Assembly (NCBI GenBank): GCA_030560485.1
Contig: JAKTTS010000113.1
Location: forward strand, 1-34,948
DNA length: 34,948 nt
Source: Ascoidea tarda (nom. inval.)
Lineage: Eukaryota > Ascomycota > Saccharomycetes > Ascoideales > Ascoideaceae
Reading direction: 5' to 3'
Below the pieces are notes generated by a model. The model saw nothing but the letters and a program-made list of their open reading frames with translations. It searched no databases and was not told where the DNA came from. Shown here one piece after another: positions 9,601-20,089 of the stretch. The position numbers and the translations under genes are program-made. The first letter of the stretch is position 1. Every line of letters begins with the position of its first letter.

Positions 9601-10971
9601 TGGCCTACTCCAAAACATTTTCAAGTAATATTGAGATTAAACACTGGCTTAATGTTTTTAAAATTGGCTAAATTGCCAGTTTATAGTAAAATGATTAAGC
9701 CTTCAACTATTAGTACATTAATATTTCTTATACAAGATGAGAATATCAATGTAAGAAAAGAGTTTGTAACCAAATTGAAAAAATACTTAAGCAATCAAGT
9801 AATTTCAGAAAGGTTTATACCATTAATTTTTTTTATTGCTCATGAACCAAATGATCAATTTAAACTTGATGTCCGGACATGGATTAAGTCATCTTTTAAT
9901 AGAAAATTGCAAATTAAGGAAGGAAGTAAAGATATCACATTTGAAAGAAGTTTTGTGAGGTTGTTGCATTTAATAACTCATCACCATGAGTTTATTGATT
10001 TAATCAAGAAAGCCACACTGACCACAATAAAGAAGGAATCTAATGATGAAGAAATGAGAGATGAAGAAATGAAAGACGAAGATATGAAAGACTTTGCAAA
10101 AGAAAATGGAAAAGAAAATATTGAAGAAAATGGAAAAGAGAATATTGAAGAAAAAGAAAAAGAAGATAATAACCATGAAAATTTAGGGAATGAAAAGCAA
10201 AAAGCTGAAGATAATAAGTTATTTTTTGCTTATAGTTTTGCGACGGTTTATATATCATTTTATTTGGATTGCATTGCTACACAAGAAAACATATCATTAT
10301 TATATTATTTTTCCAATAGAATAAAACAGTATAGAGATGCATTAGTTGCTGAGGAACTTTATGAATTAGATAATCCACCGGATTCAATCTATAGTATATA
10401 CAGGGTGTCGGAGCTAGCATGTATGCTGATAAAGGCGCTTGCTAAACAAAAAAACTGGATATTACAAACATGGCCAGGAAAAATTCAATTATTTGCAGAT
10501 TTATTCTCTCCAATGCAATCAACCAAAGAAGCACAAAAAGTTGCATCTACTGTTTTCATAAAAGAAAGCATCTCAAAACGACTACAAAGTCAAGTTGAAA
10601 CTGAGGTTTCAAAAATTTCAAGTAATAGGAAGAGAAAAAATGGAAATTTGAACTTAAATTTAAATTTAAATTTAAATGTTTTTAAGTTAAAAAATAAAAT
10701 AAAAATTACAGGTAAGAAGATACCAATAGAAAAAAAAGAGACTGGAATTAAAAAACATGTCAAAATTCCTTCAACTACTCCAGCTAAGAGAGGAAAAAAA
10801 AGAAAATCGATCGAAAAGACACCTTCCGCTAAAAAAGATAAAAAAATGGCAATTAACACACCAGTTAGAAGAAGTAGTCGTACTAGGAAAATTGTAAATT
10901 ATGCTGGAGATTCAGAAAGTGAAGGTGAAACTGGAAACGAATTTGATGGGGAGAGCAGTATTGAAGATTAA
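6604..10971 (+). CDS. PDS5: Sister-chromatid cohesion regulator Pds5
   Basis: 1455 residues in one exon. The N-terminal part reads as Pds5: a hydrophobic helical repeat block including VASCIADLLRIYAPDAPFT and PYYDQVVYLLKRLAEVRS (about residues 78-135), followed by HEAT-type helices throughout the first thousand or so residues. Pds5 binds the cohesin kleisin Scc1 and, with Wpl1 and Eco1, controls cohesin release, acetylation and loop size. Acidic low-complexity inserts occur near 275-300 and, as a repeated KENIEE segment, near 1140-1200. The C-terminal tail is basic, carries an Asn-Leu repeat near 1350 and several TPAK/TPVR-like motifs, then ends acidic. Length is slightly above S. cerevisiae Pds5, explained by the inserts. 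ATG at 6604 follows the divergent promoter with two MCB sites, suggesting G1/S expression. Confidence 0.95.
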   Translation: MAKSSSLQKLKFKESIIPTIKDPISAKVLLNRLTNLFNELTSVDQEKVDLSTFDAIKKDLVNQKLLKHNDQGVSVYVASCIADLLRIYAPDAPFTANQLTDIFKLFLKNFKNLGNPDGPYYDQVVYLLKRLAEVRSIILITDLPKSESLIEKLFDLFYNVLSTKNVQKNLIPVISMILGEVIAEAELIPLSVLKLILNKFLTNTTNPSNINLITSSLNISSPSFAYTVAICQTNSDRLSAQLNKFISDILNENIRLIANESVDIKDNVTHKSKNKNKHKKINNDSSDNESEEEDDDIDPKVAMKNLEKVHKLIVEIWKYVPDLLSSVMGLIDDELLSDDVKQRVLATEAIGKIIVHQSPKVNFVVKHHETWIKWLKKTLDISPQVRIKWIEESSKILVSRTDLIADISNGISKSLIDSDEKVRLSACKMLNENLQPSVFISRFSNNITIMKTLGQLVREKHSEIRNEAIKILGNLYNYAINDLISLDLDNFNAIKQKDNKKDGSSDLNNKNGTTTDEKEKQKDKENPLKDLVSWIPNSIFNLIYINDKEINYSVDITLFEHFFPIESNNEIRVKRLLYILNSLDDRALKSFQAFNKRQKRLSEAFLTLLNLCEKFNGGTISDQKQKELLEKNINKVLQWLCVQMPGNLNTYNVLDRFVKLNNRRLFHLIKLCISSDSDYETIKNSLKELFNRLTDSKTINNLPSSGQNELISVSTTDMIKNFKLFMYRSSVIFFNKSNISIIMSYTKDETSPFNRIANEIIEQISNIIPNVFQNHIHELNNLIIDSSPSKSNNSGKISEDEMEVDKPYDINIKSLKASFLFFKRYPSYLPTDEHYFNSLKDFSINGSPLEAKYAIKIICLSKQKESLSSSIFKELYPLDYKSSNFVTSLSTIAELFLYQKSLVEPEAAEITSYLIKEVLLENRVSADDENDPDWIRNSELENKVYDECYAKVFALKVFVNRLKSLESEPNAEELAVMVLKLFISLISNGGEIVSKKSANWPTPKHFQVILRLNTGLMFLKLAKLPVYSKMIKPSTISTLIFLIQDENINVRKEFVTKLKKYLSNQVISERFIPLIFFIAHEPNDQFKLDVRTWIKSSFNRKLQIKEGSKDITFERSFVRLLHLITHHHEFIDLIKKATLTTIKKESNDEEMRDEEMKDEDMKDFAKENGKENIEENGKENIEEKEKEDNNHENLGNEKQKAEDNKLFFAYSFATVYISFYLDCIATQENISLLYYFSNRIKQYRDALVAEELYELDNPPDSIYSIYRVSELACMLIKALAKQKNWILQTWPGKIQLFADLFSPMQSTKEAQKVASTVFIKESISKRLQSQVETEVSKISSNRKRKNGNLNLNLNLNLNVFKLKNKIKITGKKIPIEKKETGIKKHVKIPSTTPAKRGKKRKSIEKTPSAKKDKKMAINTPVRRSSRTRKIVNYAGDSESEGETGNEFDGESSIED

Positions 10972-11688
10972 AATTATATTAAAATTATATTAATGGGTGT
11001 ATTTTAAAAGTTCTTTTTTTAATTGTTTTTTTAAAAATTTGTTGTTTTTTGTTACTAATCAATATACTGTGATTGTTTTATTTAAATTTTGTTTTTAATA
11101 TTTTGTTGGCTAGAGTTTGTTTTTTATTTAGTGCTATTTGAATGTGAAGTTTGATCTCTTTGTGTTTAATAATAGAAATTCCAGTTTATTTTTAATATTA
11201 TTCGAAATCACTAATGATTAATCATATACACATACATACGTTAATAAAAGAGAAAGAAAGAAAATTGAAAAGGAAAAAAAGACAAGGAATAAAGTAAAAA
11301 AACCAAACAAATTCAATAAAAATTTATTGGGAGAATTATAGAAAATCATTAACATGAAGCATGAATAATTATTCCAACCAGTCTATCATATGAAAGCATA
11401 CACTTGAAAAAAAGAGAGAAAAAACAAGGCACCACTAAAATCAGCAATTTTTTATAATACTTATTCACCATTCCTAAATCCATATTACCTTATGAACATC
11501 ATAGTATACCCACCACATTTATGGTCGATAATAGAAAACAACACAACACCTTTGACACAATAGATGGACAAAAGAAGAAAAGGAAGTACTGAAACAAATC
11601 AAAAATAAAAAAAAAGTAAAGGCAAAAAAAACCAGAGAAAAAAAGACGGAATATGATATCAAAAACGCATTGTTTTAATTGAATATAA
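10972..11688. other. Convergent 3' spacer, no gene seen
   Basis: About 0.7 kb between two convergent stop codons. It is T-rich just after PDS5 and A-rich towards the next gene, as expected for opposing 3' untranslated regions. I see no supported frame or RNA gene. Confidence 0.6.
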
Positions 11689-12111
11689 TTAATTTTTATT
11701 AACTGTTTGGGAGTCAACAGCAGGTTCGGTCTCATCAACAACAGGAATTTCAGCTTCGGGCTCTTTCTTTGGTTTTGAGCCAAAGGGAACATGAGTTTCT
11801 AATGATTTTAACGCTGTAACACCAAAGCTATCAACAGAATCTATTAATCTTTTACCAGCAGTACCAGTATGTGTTCTGACAAATTGAAATGGAGGATTGA
11901 AATAAGGATTAGCAGCTTTTATTACAGGACCAACCAATCTGTATTTTTCAGCATATACCATTGTGGCGCTTCTTTCAAGTTCAGTTGGAGCAGCAGGATC
12001 AGCAGGAATCTCTGGAGCATCATCAGCGACAGGTTCAGGAGTTATTTTTTCGGGTTCTGTAACTGGAGTTGATTCAACTGGCTTGGTAGCAAAAACTTGA
12101 CGAAGAGGCAT
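11689..12111 (-). CDS. Small Pro/Glu-rich protein, possibly perilipin-like lipid-droplet protein
   Basis: 140 residues from ATG at 12111. The frame continues upstream, but the only earlier methionine candidate is not a credible start and the upstream part encodes low-complexity Ser/Phe sequence. Residues 1-50 are Pro/Glu/Thr/Ala-rich. Residues about 50-110 form the only ordered-looking part: VYAEKYRLVGPVIKAANPYF, then a segment ending DSFGVTALKSLETHVPF. The pattern of a 'DSxGxxxLxxLExxxP' helix after a membrane-apposed amphipathic region resembles fungal perilipins (CAP20/Mpl1, Pet10/Pln1), which coat lipid droplets. That resemblance is from memory and weak. The tail is acidic. The leader from about 12250-12300 is strongly CT-rich on the coding strand, a pattern common before well-expressed yeast genes. 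Confidence 0.62.
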   Translation of the reverse strand: MPLRQVFATKPVESTPVTEPEKITPEPVADDAPEIPADPAAPTELERSATMVYAEKYRLVGPVIKAANPYFNPPFQFVRTHTGTAGKRLIDSVDSFGVTALKSLETHVPFGSKPKKEPEAEIPVVDETEPAVDSQTVNKN

Positions 12112-13057
12112 TTTGAGATAAGTAGTGAAGTAATGAATTTGAAATGAGAAGGGTGATTGAATGATTATAGAAAGATTACTAATGAAAAGAGAATTGACTT
12201 GATTATGTTTTGTAGTTGACTGTGATATTGGTAAGAAGCAGTGTTTGCTGGTGAAGAAAAGAAAGATAGAAAAGAAGAAAAGAAGAAAAGAGAGGAAAGG
12301 GGGATTTGGAGCTCTATAAATAAGCTGGGAAGACGAGCTTGATAGATGAAAAATCAGCTGCCAAAATAAAGCTGAAATGTTTTTGTGGCGCCTCCTGGTG
12401 TTTGTGCTGTTTGTGCTGCTTGTGCTGCTTGTGCTGCTTGTGTAGAAGGAACACAAAAGCCGGGTTTTTTCGGAGTCTGGGACCACAAAACAGGAGCTTC
12501 AAAGAAAGAGCAGAATCCTTTTGTTGTAACAGCATATCAAAAGGAAACTGATCTTGTTGTGGTGCTATTAGAACCTAAAACCGAACGAGACCTAAGTTTG
12601 GGTGAGGAAGTTTTTCTTGTTTATTTAGAGTAGTGTAGTGAGATCTATAAGTGATGACTAACTAGACGAGTAATAAGAAAGTTGACAAAACTTGACATTG
12701 ACCAATTTAAAACAAAATAAAAAGGGGAAAATTGAGGAGGAAACGAGAGTAAATAAAAAAAAATATTGAAAATAAAAAAATCATTGTGAAACAATCAAAA
12801 GGAAATGAGAAATAAAGTAAGGAATAATAGAGGAATGATGAACTGGAAATATGAATACAGACTTATTTATATCACATAAAATGAATAAAAGAAACAAAAA
12901 GATGTAAAATGACAAAGTGAATGAGTTAATATGTGAAAAAAAAATGAATATGAGGACAAGAATTCTAATTTTTTTTATGAAATTCGTAAAAAAAAATAAA
13001 AAAATAAAAATAAAAATAAAAATGTAATTGAATTGTAATTGAATTGTAATGAAAATG
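12112..13057. other. Promoter and spacer between two minus-strand genes
   Basis: The first 0.5 kb is upstream DNA for the perilipin-like gene, including a CT-rich leader and a short G+C-rich patch at about 12,385-12,490. The rest, up to the stop of the mannosyltransferase gene, is A-rich with AAAATAAAAATA runs. Short overlapping frames around the patch have no protein features. Confidence 0.5.
12401..12442. repeat. Nine-base tandem repeat in an upstream region
   Basis: About four copies of TTGTGCTGC, the first with one change. They sit in the G+C-richer patch about 290-330 bases upstream of the perilipin-like start codon. Confidence 0.8.
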
Positions 13058-14839
13058 TTATAATATATTTTTTAGTTTTGAAGTCTTTTCTAGGTAATTA
13101 TAAAATTCATCAATTTGTTTTAATACTTCATCTCTAAGTTTTATATTTTTTCCATCAAAATCTTCAAATAATTTATGTAAATCGTATTTATAATCATTTA
13201 ATAAAGATTTTATTACAGACCAGAGTTGAAGTTCAAAATCAATTGAATTATTTGATATCTGAATATGGCCATAAAATCGTTGATAGTTTTTACCATCATG
13301 ATATTTTAATAATTTTTCTTTAACTAATTTAAAGGGATTCATTTTAGGGTAATTGGCATGAATAAACATTACATTAGCTTTATCTATCCTATCACCATGT
13401 TCATACAAGTACTCTTCGATTGGATCATTTTGAGCTATTCCATGACCGAAGAAATCCAATTTTTCTTCACCAGAATCTTTAATCCATTGACCAATAGCGC
13501 CAGCTTTTTCCTTAATTTGAAAATAACTATTACCCAAAACAATGTTGGCACATAGAAATGTTTCCTTATCTCCTTGACCACTTGTACCTTGAGATAATAA
13601 AGGATAGTAATATTCTGGACCAAAAATGTTATAATACAAAGACAATAAAATTGTATTAAAATGGGATGATTTATTGATTAAGATTTGACCAGACTCAGAG
13701 GTTGGATTTGGGATTGAGCCTTCTCTGTCATGAAATGGAACAGCGTTGCTATTGATTATATTTGAGTTTAAATCTTGATCGAAATTTTTCTCTAGATTTA
13801 AATCAAAATCAAAATCAAAACCAACATCGGAACTGGATTTATTTTCAGATTCAGATTCAGAATCAGAATCAATTTCAGTTTTGATTTTTTCTATGTTATT
13901 GTAACCAAATCGAACTCTTTTATTTAATACTTTTAAATTGGCAATTTTATAAAAAAAAGGGCTTGTAGTTCTTTTCCAATAATCTGGCCAGATAAATAAT
14001 CCCTTTTCTTTAAAGATTGAATTTTTAAATATGTAATCTGGGTTTTTAACAGGCAAATTATCGGAATCTAATAGCAAAACATTTTCAAAAGATGAAAATA
14101 ATAATGCTAAGGATTTATATTGATAACCCTTGAAGGAGAAAGTGCTTAGGGTTTTTTCATTTAGATAAGAAGACAACAAGATACATTCGGCGTTATATTG
14201 TGGTAAGATGTTTTCACAAAAGAAGAGATCATTTGGAGAGTAAGTTAAATTTGGAATAAAAATTTCAATTGGCAAGTTTGAACCTATGTTTCTTAAAAAC
14301 TTGATGGATAATAAGTTTAACCAGTTAAAGTCATCGCCACCGACAAATACAATTCCATTACCCTTGTAAAATTTTTTGTTTTTGAGTAAATTTTTATGAG
14401 GCAAGTTGTTTATCAAGTTGTTGTGAGATTGCAATAAATCATTGTATTGTTTTTTCGATAATTGTAGGAATTTTGATAGGTAATACTCAGATAATATTGG
14501 ACCTTCTGTTTTTTCATAGCTTAATCGATCAATTTCCTTTGGAGATCTTTTATATTTGGACAACTTCAAGCAATCAGGCTTTGATAATGCAAATAGTTTG
14601 AAAATTTGGTTGAAAAACTCGTTTTGATCATTTTTTTCAATCAAGCTATTCAATGAAGAGTTATAACTGTAAGCTAGATTCAAATGGAAGATATTCAAGT
14701 TGAGCAAAGAGTAAACCAAAAAAACTAGTACCAAAGTTGAGAAATACAAGATGTTGTTTTTCTTTATTTTGTTCGACTTGAACTTGAGATTATTTATGTG
14801 GACTTGAAGCATCTTAGTAACAGCTCTCAGCAATTTCAT
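13058..14839 (-). CDS. MNN2: MNN2/MNN5-family alpha-1,2-mannosyltransferase (Golgi, type II membrane)
   Basis: 593 residues from ATG at 14839. The frame is open further upstream but only from a non-ATG codon. A basic cytosolic N-terminus precedes a single membrane segment (about residues 30-48, ILYFSTLVLVFLVYSLLNL), giving type II topology. The catalytic region has the family blocks GIVFVGGDDFNWL, LPIEIFIPN, FKGYQYKSLALLFSSFENVL, then LLLDSDNLPV with the DxD-type metal site D258-S259-D260, and later GDKETFLCANIVLGN and HGIAQNDPIEEY. Enzymes of this family add alpha-1,2-mannose to the alpha-1,6 backbone of N-linked outer chains, so it should act on cell-wall mannoprotein. A Ser/Asp/Glu and Phe-Asp low-complexity insert sits near 320-350. 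MNN2 versus MNN5 cannot be told apart from sequence alone. Confidence 0.9.
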   Translation of the reverse strand: MKLLRAVTKMLQVHINNLKFKSNKIKKNNILYFSTLVLVFLVYSLLNLNIFHLNLAYSYNSSLNSLIEKNDQNEFFNQIFKLFALSKPDCLKLSKYKRSPKEIDRLSYEKTEGPILSEYYLSKFLQLSKKQYNDLLQSHNNLINNLPHKNLLKNKKFYKGNGIVFVGGDDFNWLNLLSIKFLRNIGSNLPIEIFIPNLTYSPNDLFFCENILPQYNAECILLSSYLNEKTLSTFSFKGYQYKSLALLFSSFENVLLLDSDNLPVKNPDYIFKNSIFKEKGLFIWPDYWKRTTSPFFYKIANLKVLNKRVRFGYNNIEKIKTEIDSDSESESENKSSSDVGFDFDFDLNLEKNFDQDLNSNIINSNAVPFHDREGSIPNPTSESGQILINKSSHFNTILLSLYYNIFGPEYYYPLLSQGTSGQGDKETFLCANIVLGNSYFQIKEKAGAIGQWIKDSGEEKLDFFGHGIAQNDPIEEYLYEHGDRIDKANVMFIHANYPKMNPFKLVKEKLLKYHDGKNYQRFYGHIQISNNSIDFELQLWSVIKSLLNDYKYDLHKLFEDFDGKNIKLRDEVLKQIDEFYNYLEKTSKLKNIL

Positions 14840-15147
14840 AGCACGATATCCAGGCAGCAGACGTCGCAACACAGGCAGTATTGATTATATGTGGATTTGC
14901 TCTGATGAAACACAAATTCAATGCTCGAGTACAATAACCCAAGAAGAGACCAAGGCAACTAAACAGGTTGCATGAGCATCAAATCAACAGCAGCTCGAAG
15001 AACAATAGCAAACAGTTCAACAATACTGAACAATGCCCATTGAGCTCTCAGCCAGCATCGAAGTGTTCTGGAACACAGGATTTTTGCTATTTTTTCCAAC
15101 TGGCTGGGTGCAGGATGCTCACCCTTCAGGAACAGGATATAGATAAA

Positions 15148-15157
15148 GGCACGTGCC
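15148..15157. promoter_or_regulatory. E-box palindrome GGCACGTGCC
   Basis: Perfect 10-base palindrome centred on CACGTG, the core bound by bHLH factors such as Cbf1 and Pho4. It lies about 310 bases upstream of the mannosyltransferase start. Confidence 0.45.
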
Positions 15158-15254
15158 GAGAGATGTCGAGAAATGGCGTGTATTTCCCCGCAAAAGCAGC
15201 ACATGGCTTAGATACAACGTTTCTGGGCTGTTTTTACCCCTTTGGGCGATGCAC

Positions 15255-15283
15255 CCACAGCGGCGGAAGAACCACCGCTGTGG
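15255..15283. promoter_or_regulatory. Gal4-type zinc-cluster site, CGG-N11-CCG in a 9-base inverted repeat
   Basis: CCACAGCGG and its exact reverse complement CCGCTGTGG are separated by 11 bases, so the CGG and CCG triplets (15261-15263 and 15275-15277) have the spacing used by Gal4-type Zn2Cys6 dimers. The extra six paired bases on each side exceed a minimal site. It lies about 415-445 bases upstream of the mannosyltransferase ATG. Confidence 0.5.
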
Positions 15284-15540
15284 TTCGATGCTGATTTTTC
15301 AGGAATGGTTTGAGGAACGAGATGGATCTGAGGAAGCATGGCGTCGAGCTGGTTTTGATGAGAGACTGGATGATGAGAGGTGTTTCGGTCGATGGTGCTG
15401 CTTTGGTTGGCTCTGCTGCGCAGCAGGATTGGTTAGTGCATATGTGCTAAGCTTACGAAAATGATACAGTAACCACTTTGGCTTTCTCTTTGGGTTTTGC
15501 TTCTGCTTCATATTTATGATTACGAGTTTCACCATGTTTG

Positions 15541-18500
15541 ATTTGAATAATAATAATTATTGATATAATATTAATACTACTACTAATAATAATAATCTTG
15601 CGACTGTTTAATATTCATTTCTTAGGAACTCGTGAATTTATGAGTCCACTGAGTTAGGAGTTCACAGGTATCATCTTATGACCTGAAAGCAGTCCTCTGC
15701 CATATACTTGTTCAGTAATCATCTGTTATCTCTCTCAACTTTTAATAAGCTTGTCATTTCAATGTCCTTGCACTAATATCTGTTGCTTTTGATAACTCTC
15801 TAACTGAACAAACGAAAACCAATGCTATTGGTGCTAGATATTAAACCTAATTATTTTTCAATTAATCATTAAAAAAAAATACTCTTTCAAAATCTTCAAT
15901 TTGTATTGATATTACTAGTATCAAGTCAAAAAATGTTAAAATCAGTTTTTGACAACTTTTGATAATATTAATAAAATAGTGATCAGGTAATTATAGAGTT
16001 TCATAGAATTTTTTAAATTTTTCATAATTTTCTAAAAGTTTTTAAAAAAAAGTTTCTCAATTTAATAGGTTTTTTTTAAAATTTTGTTTGGGATTTTTGA
16101 TGATTTTCGGTTGTTGGGTTTCACTTTGTTTTATCTTCTTACAAATTATAATATTAATTATACTAGATTGAAAAATAAATTTAAAATAAACAAAACGAAA
16201 ACAAAAAGTTGAAAAAAATAGCTAACAAGATAGATCATGCATTTTTCTTATTTTTTTTCTCTTCCTCTTGTTTTCTTTTGTCTACCAATTATTTTTTAAT
16301 TTATTTTTGTTTGTTTCTCTTCTTTTCTTTTGGGAATTTTAAAAAATATTAAAAATTTAGTTAAAAAAACAAAATTGATAATTAATACTTCATAATTCTT
16401 ATATTTTCTCACACTTTTTCACTTTCGATTTCCCAGTTAACAATTAATAAATAAGTCTAATCTTAAATCCTTAAATTCAAAAAAAATTGAATATTCATTT
16501 ATAAAAATTTATAAAACAAAAACAAAAAAACAACAGAAAAAGAAACATTAAATTTGATCTAAATTATTTTCAGGTCAATTTATCAATAAAAATTATTTCT
16601 TTTTTATCATTTAATTATACCTATGGGTTCTCTTTCAAAGAATCCTATCTTAACATAAAGAGAAAATGTTTAGGGAGTTTCACTATTTATCCCCTTGTTT
16701 TATAATATATTAGATTTTCCAAGCATTCTATGAGGTTATTAGTGACGAATAGACGATGTATTGAAAATCGTCTAATCATTTATTTATTTTCTTATTTTCA
16801 AATTTGATTATTAGAATAAAAAGCGATTATTTTATTATATTATATCATATTATATCATATTATTTTCTATTTTATTCTAAAATACTCATAACACTATCAT
16901 TATATTTTCTGAATATTGAATATTGAATATTGAATATTGGAGACTTCAGACATTTATTTTATGATTTTATTTTTCAATTCCTTTGTTATCAATTCAGTTT
17001 GAATTTTTCGTCGCTGTTGTTTTTTTCTCTTGCTTCATGATTCCGTACTTCTACTTACAGTTGAATCAAAACTGATTTTATCAGCTCTTCCAATTTTAAA
17101 CAGTAAACTCTACCAGTCTCTCAGTTCAATTAACAAAAAATTAGAGAAAATTAAAAACTAAAAAGCAATCACTCTTTTGTTGATATCTCTTGTATCAATT
17201 TTGTGACCCTTGAAAAGAATTTATGAGTTACAATCTTTGACAATTCAGGTTTGTTTATATATTGCATTCTTAATGTTATTACAGAATATTTTTGACGTGC
17301 TCATGTTTCTATCTTTGCCCACAGTATATAATTTGTAGTTTTTTTGTAATTTTCTGTAGTTTTCAACACGCTATACTGTTCACATACAGTACAATCATTT
17401 TCGTTATGCTTATTTATGTCCATTAAAAGTATTGCCGGAGATTGTTTGTGAGTTAAGGCTGAGGCACATGCATGTATTCTTCTGTGATGTTTACAACGTT
17501 AAATTAACGTTATCGCGGCAGGTTGCATAACCTATTTACGCATAAATGTTTTTGTTACTGCATAACCTTACGCTTAGATCTAACCTGATCGAGACTAAAT
17601 GTCCCACTTATTCATAGCTCAATGTTACTAAATTTGGCGTTTAATATTATAGCCAAAAATCATCCAAAGATTATTCTTCAATTTTTGAAACAAACACCAA
17701 TTGTCATATTAATAATTTGCCAATAATTGAATTTAATCTTTATTTTGTATTTTTGCACTTTTCCAACTCTTTTAATCTTGTAATCTTATTAGAATAGTTC
17801 TGAATAAACCAATAACATTTTAGCTAATTAATTATCTTTTAATTTTGTAATTTGATATTTATTTTTTCTCTTTTTTGTTGAAAAAAACCTGTTAAGATTT
17901 TTTGTTTAAAGATTTAAAGTTTTAATTAAAACAAATAAAAACACATAAATATTCAAACTTTTATTAGAGGAATGATTTATTGTTAATGGTCAATCTGTAA
18001 TTGAGAAATTAGATTTATTAAAATTCAAGCGAATGTTGAAAATTATAGATTTTGATTAAAAAAACCATTCAACCAAACACAACAAAGATAATAAATATCA
18101 TTGAAAATAATTGAAAAGGAGAATGAACAAATAAATGTAACAATTGCTTAGAGTTGTTAGTTTTGCAATTAGAATTTTGGATTCTTAATAACTCAATAAA
18201 TTTAATAACATTATTTATTATCCTATAGTCAAGTAAAAAGATAGCAAGAAAAGATAGAAAAGATTAAAGATAGAAAAATGAATCAGACAATTAACTTCAA
18301 TATTTCGAATAAGAATCTTTTATTTGGCATGTTTTTTTGTTTTTTGTTTTTTGGTGTTTTTGGTGTTTTGGTTTTTTTTGGTTTTTTTCAATACAATTTG
18401 AACTTTTATTTTGTTCGATTAAGATAAAGATAATACTGTCAAAACATGATCTATAACTTTGAAAATTTTATCTAGACAAATTGATTGAATAATTTTTCTG

Positions 18501-20089
18501 TTTCATGCATTAATTTAAATTTTTTTTAATATTACTAAACTTGAAGTTTAAAAATTGTGAAAAGCAATATTAAACAAAGATCTATCAAAAAAAAAACAGA
18601 GAAAAAAACAAAGAAGAAAAAAAAAAGAAAACTTTCTTGTCTAAAAATGATAATTGTCGATTGAGAAATAAATTGGATTCAAACAGAAAAATCAAATGCT
18701 TTGAAAGTTATTTTATCTTGTTACATCATTTTGAATTTTTTTTTTTATTTTTTATTTTTCCTAAAAAGAATCGGTTAGTTACAAGATTTATTAAAATTTC
18801 AATATTTACCACAATTACATGGATTTAATCAAAATTATGACTTGAAAGTGAATCATGATGTATTTTAGTATTAAATAATTGAAAACAAATGATCTATAAG
18901 ATTTTCAATTTAACTGGGTGTTTTTAAGATGATTAAATAACATTTTTGAAGCAAAATTATAAATTATAAATATATTTATTGATTTTCTTTGATTTGGCCT
19001 GGTTTAATTTTATTTAAATTCGATTTGATTTGATAATAAATATACAGACTGTGCATATTTTATAAAGGAACAAAAATTAGATCTTTTGTTAATTCCTTTT
19101 AATTCCTTTTAGTTTTAGAAGAATTAAGGAATAAAATTGATAAATTGATAAGTTAATAATGATTGGTTAGAGTGGTTTAATTGGATATTCCTTTAATAAT
19201 TTTCGATATGATAGTTCGGCTATATACCTGAGGTGAAGATTGTTTTTCATAGATAGTTATATGATTACAATGTGATTAAAATATTTATCAACAGAAAAAT
19301 TCAGTCAAAAAAAGTGTTAAATAAAATATATAAATTAACTTTATATCAAGGCAAAATAAATCATTCACAGATTATACAATGTATATAAGAGATACCAGTC
19401 AATTGAGATGATCGTACACAAAATAAGAAGATTATTCATTTAATTGTTGTTATAATATTATTTCAAATATTTTGTTTTATACGAACTATTAATTTCAATA
19501 ATTTAGTAAACAAATTGCTATTGTAAATTGAGTTGTAGCTAAGAGCCAAAATAGTTTACAATAGTAATAAAGTGGCAAGAATGAATATTAAACATGATAA
19601 TAAATGAAAAAATAATAAATAAAAACAATAGAATATTCATAAAAAAGACGACTAATAATACATTTTAAAAACCTATTTTAAAAACCTTTTTTGCGAATTT
19701 TATTGGAAAAGAACTGGATTTTTTAAAGCAAAAAATTAAAATTCCAAATAAGTCTTTTTAAAACTTTCAGAATCTTGAAGAAATATTCACAATATCATAG
19801 TGGTTCTAAATGTTAGAGGTTTGCAATGGGAAAGTTGGATGAAAAAGCAAACCTGTATTCTAAGGCAGATTTTAACTCCTACTGTGCTAATTGTTGGATA
19901 AAATCTTAAATGTTACAAGAAAGCTTAAAAACACAAATAAAAGGATAGATTCCAGCAGCTCCAGTGAAGGAAAATGAAGTTTTGCTGTGCAATTAACAAC
20001 CAGTCCACACAACATCTCAAACCAGGCAATGCAAACTGCACAAACTGCACAAACAGCTTGAATTTCCCAAAAGGCTCAAATTTCCCAAT
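15541..20089. other. Long A+T-rich intergenic region, no gene seen
   Basis: About 4.5 kb without any frame I can support; the longest is 63 codons at 18,637-18,828 and looks random. It has many T and A runs and short repeats, such as GAATATT units near 16,915-16,940. A box-B-style scan by eye found no tRNA. It is probably distal upstream DNA of the regulator at 21,529, perhaps with untranslated transcripts that sequence alone cannot show. Confidence 0.5.
17495..17567. repeat. Palindrome and repeated nonamer in a distal upstream region
   Basis: AACGTTAA and TTAACGTT flank a single A (17495-17511), an 8-base-arm palindrome. TGCATAACC follows at 17524-17532 and again at 17559-17567, with the first copy inside GGTTGCATAACC. 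The cluster is richer in G+C than its flanks, as expected of a factor-binding patch. Confidence 0.5.

Larger units (their letters stand above)
14840..15540. promoter_or_regulatory. G+C-rich upstream island (mannosyltransferase promoter)
   Basis: About 0.7 kb, roughly half G+C by eye, directly upstream of the mannosyltransferase gene. It contains a 10-base CACGTG palindrome and a CGG-N11-CCG inverted repeat. Several overlapping short frames on both strands share no features with known proteins and are taken as chance openness of G+C-rich DNA. Confidence 0.45.

Noticed and set aside
15281-15292. GGTTCGATGC resembling a tRNA box B
   Set aside because: No pairing T stem, acceptor stem or box A at a suitable distance; the GGTT is part of the CGG-N11-CCG palindrome flank.
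14968-15535. Several frames of 78-108 codons on both strands in the G+C island
   Set aside because: Opposing frames overlap one another with no domains; G+C-rich DNA has fewer stop codons by chance.
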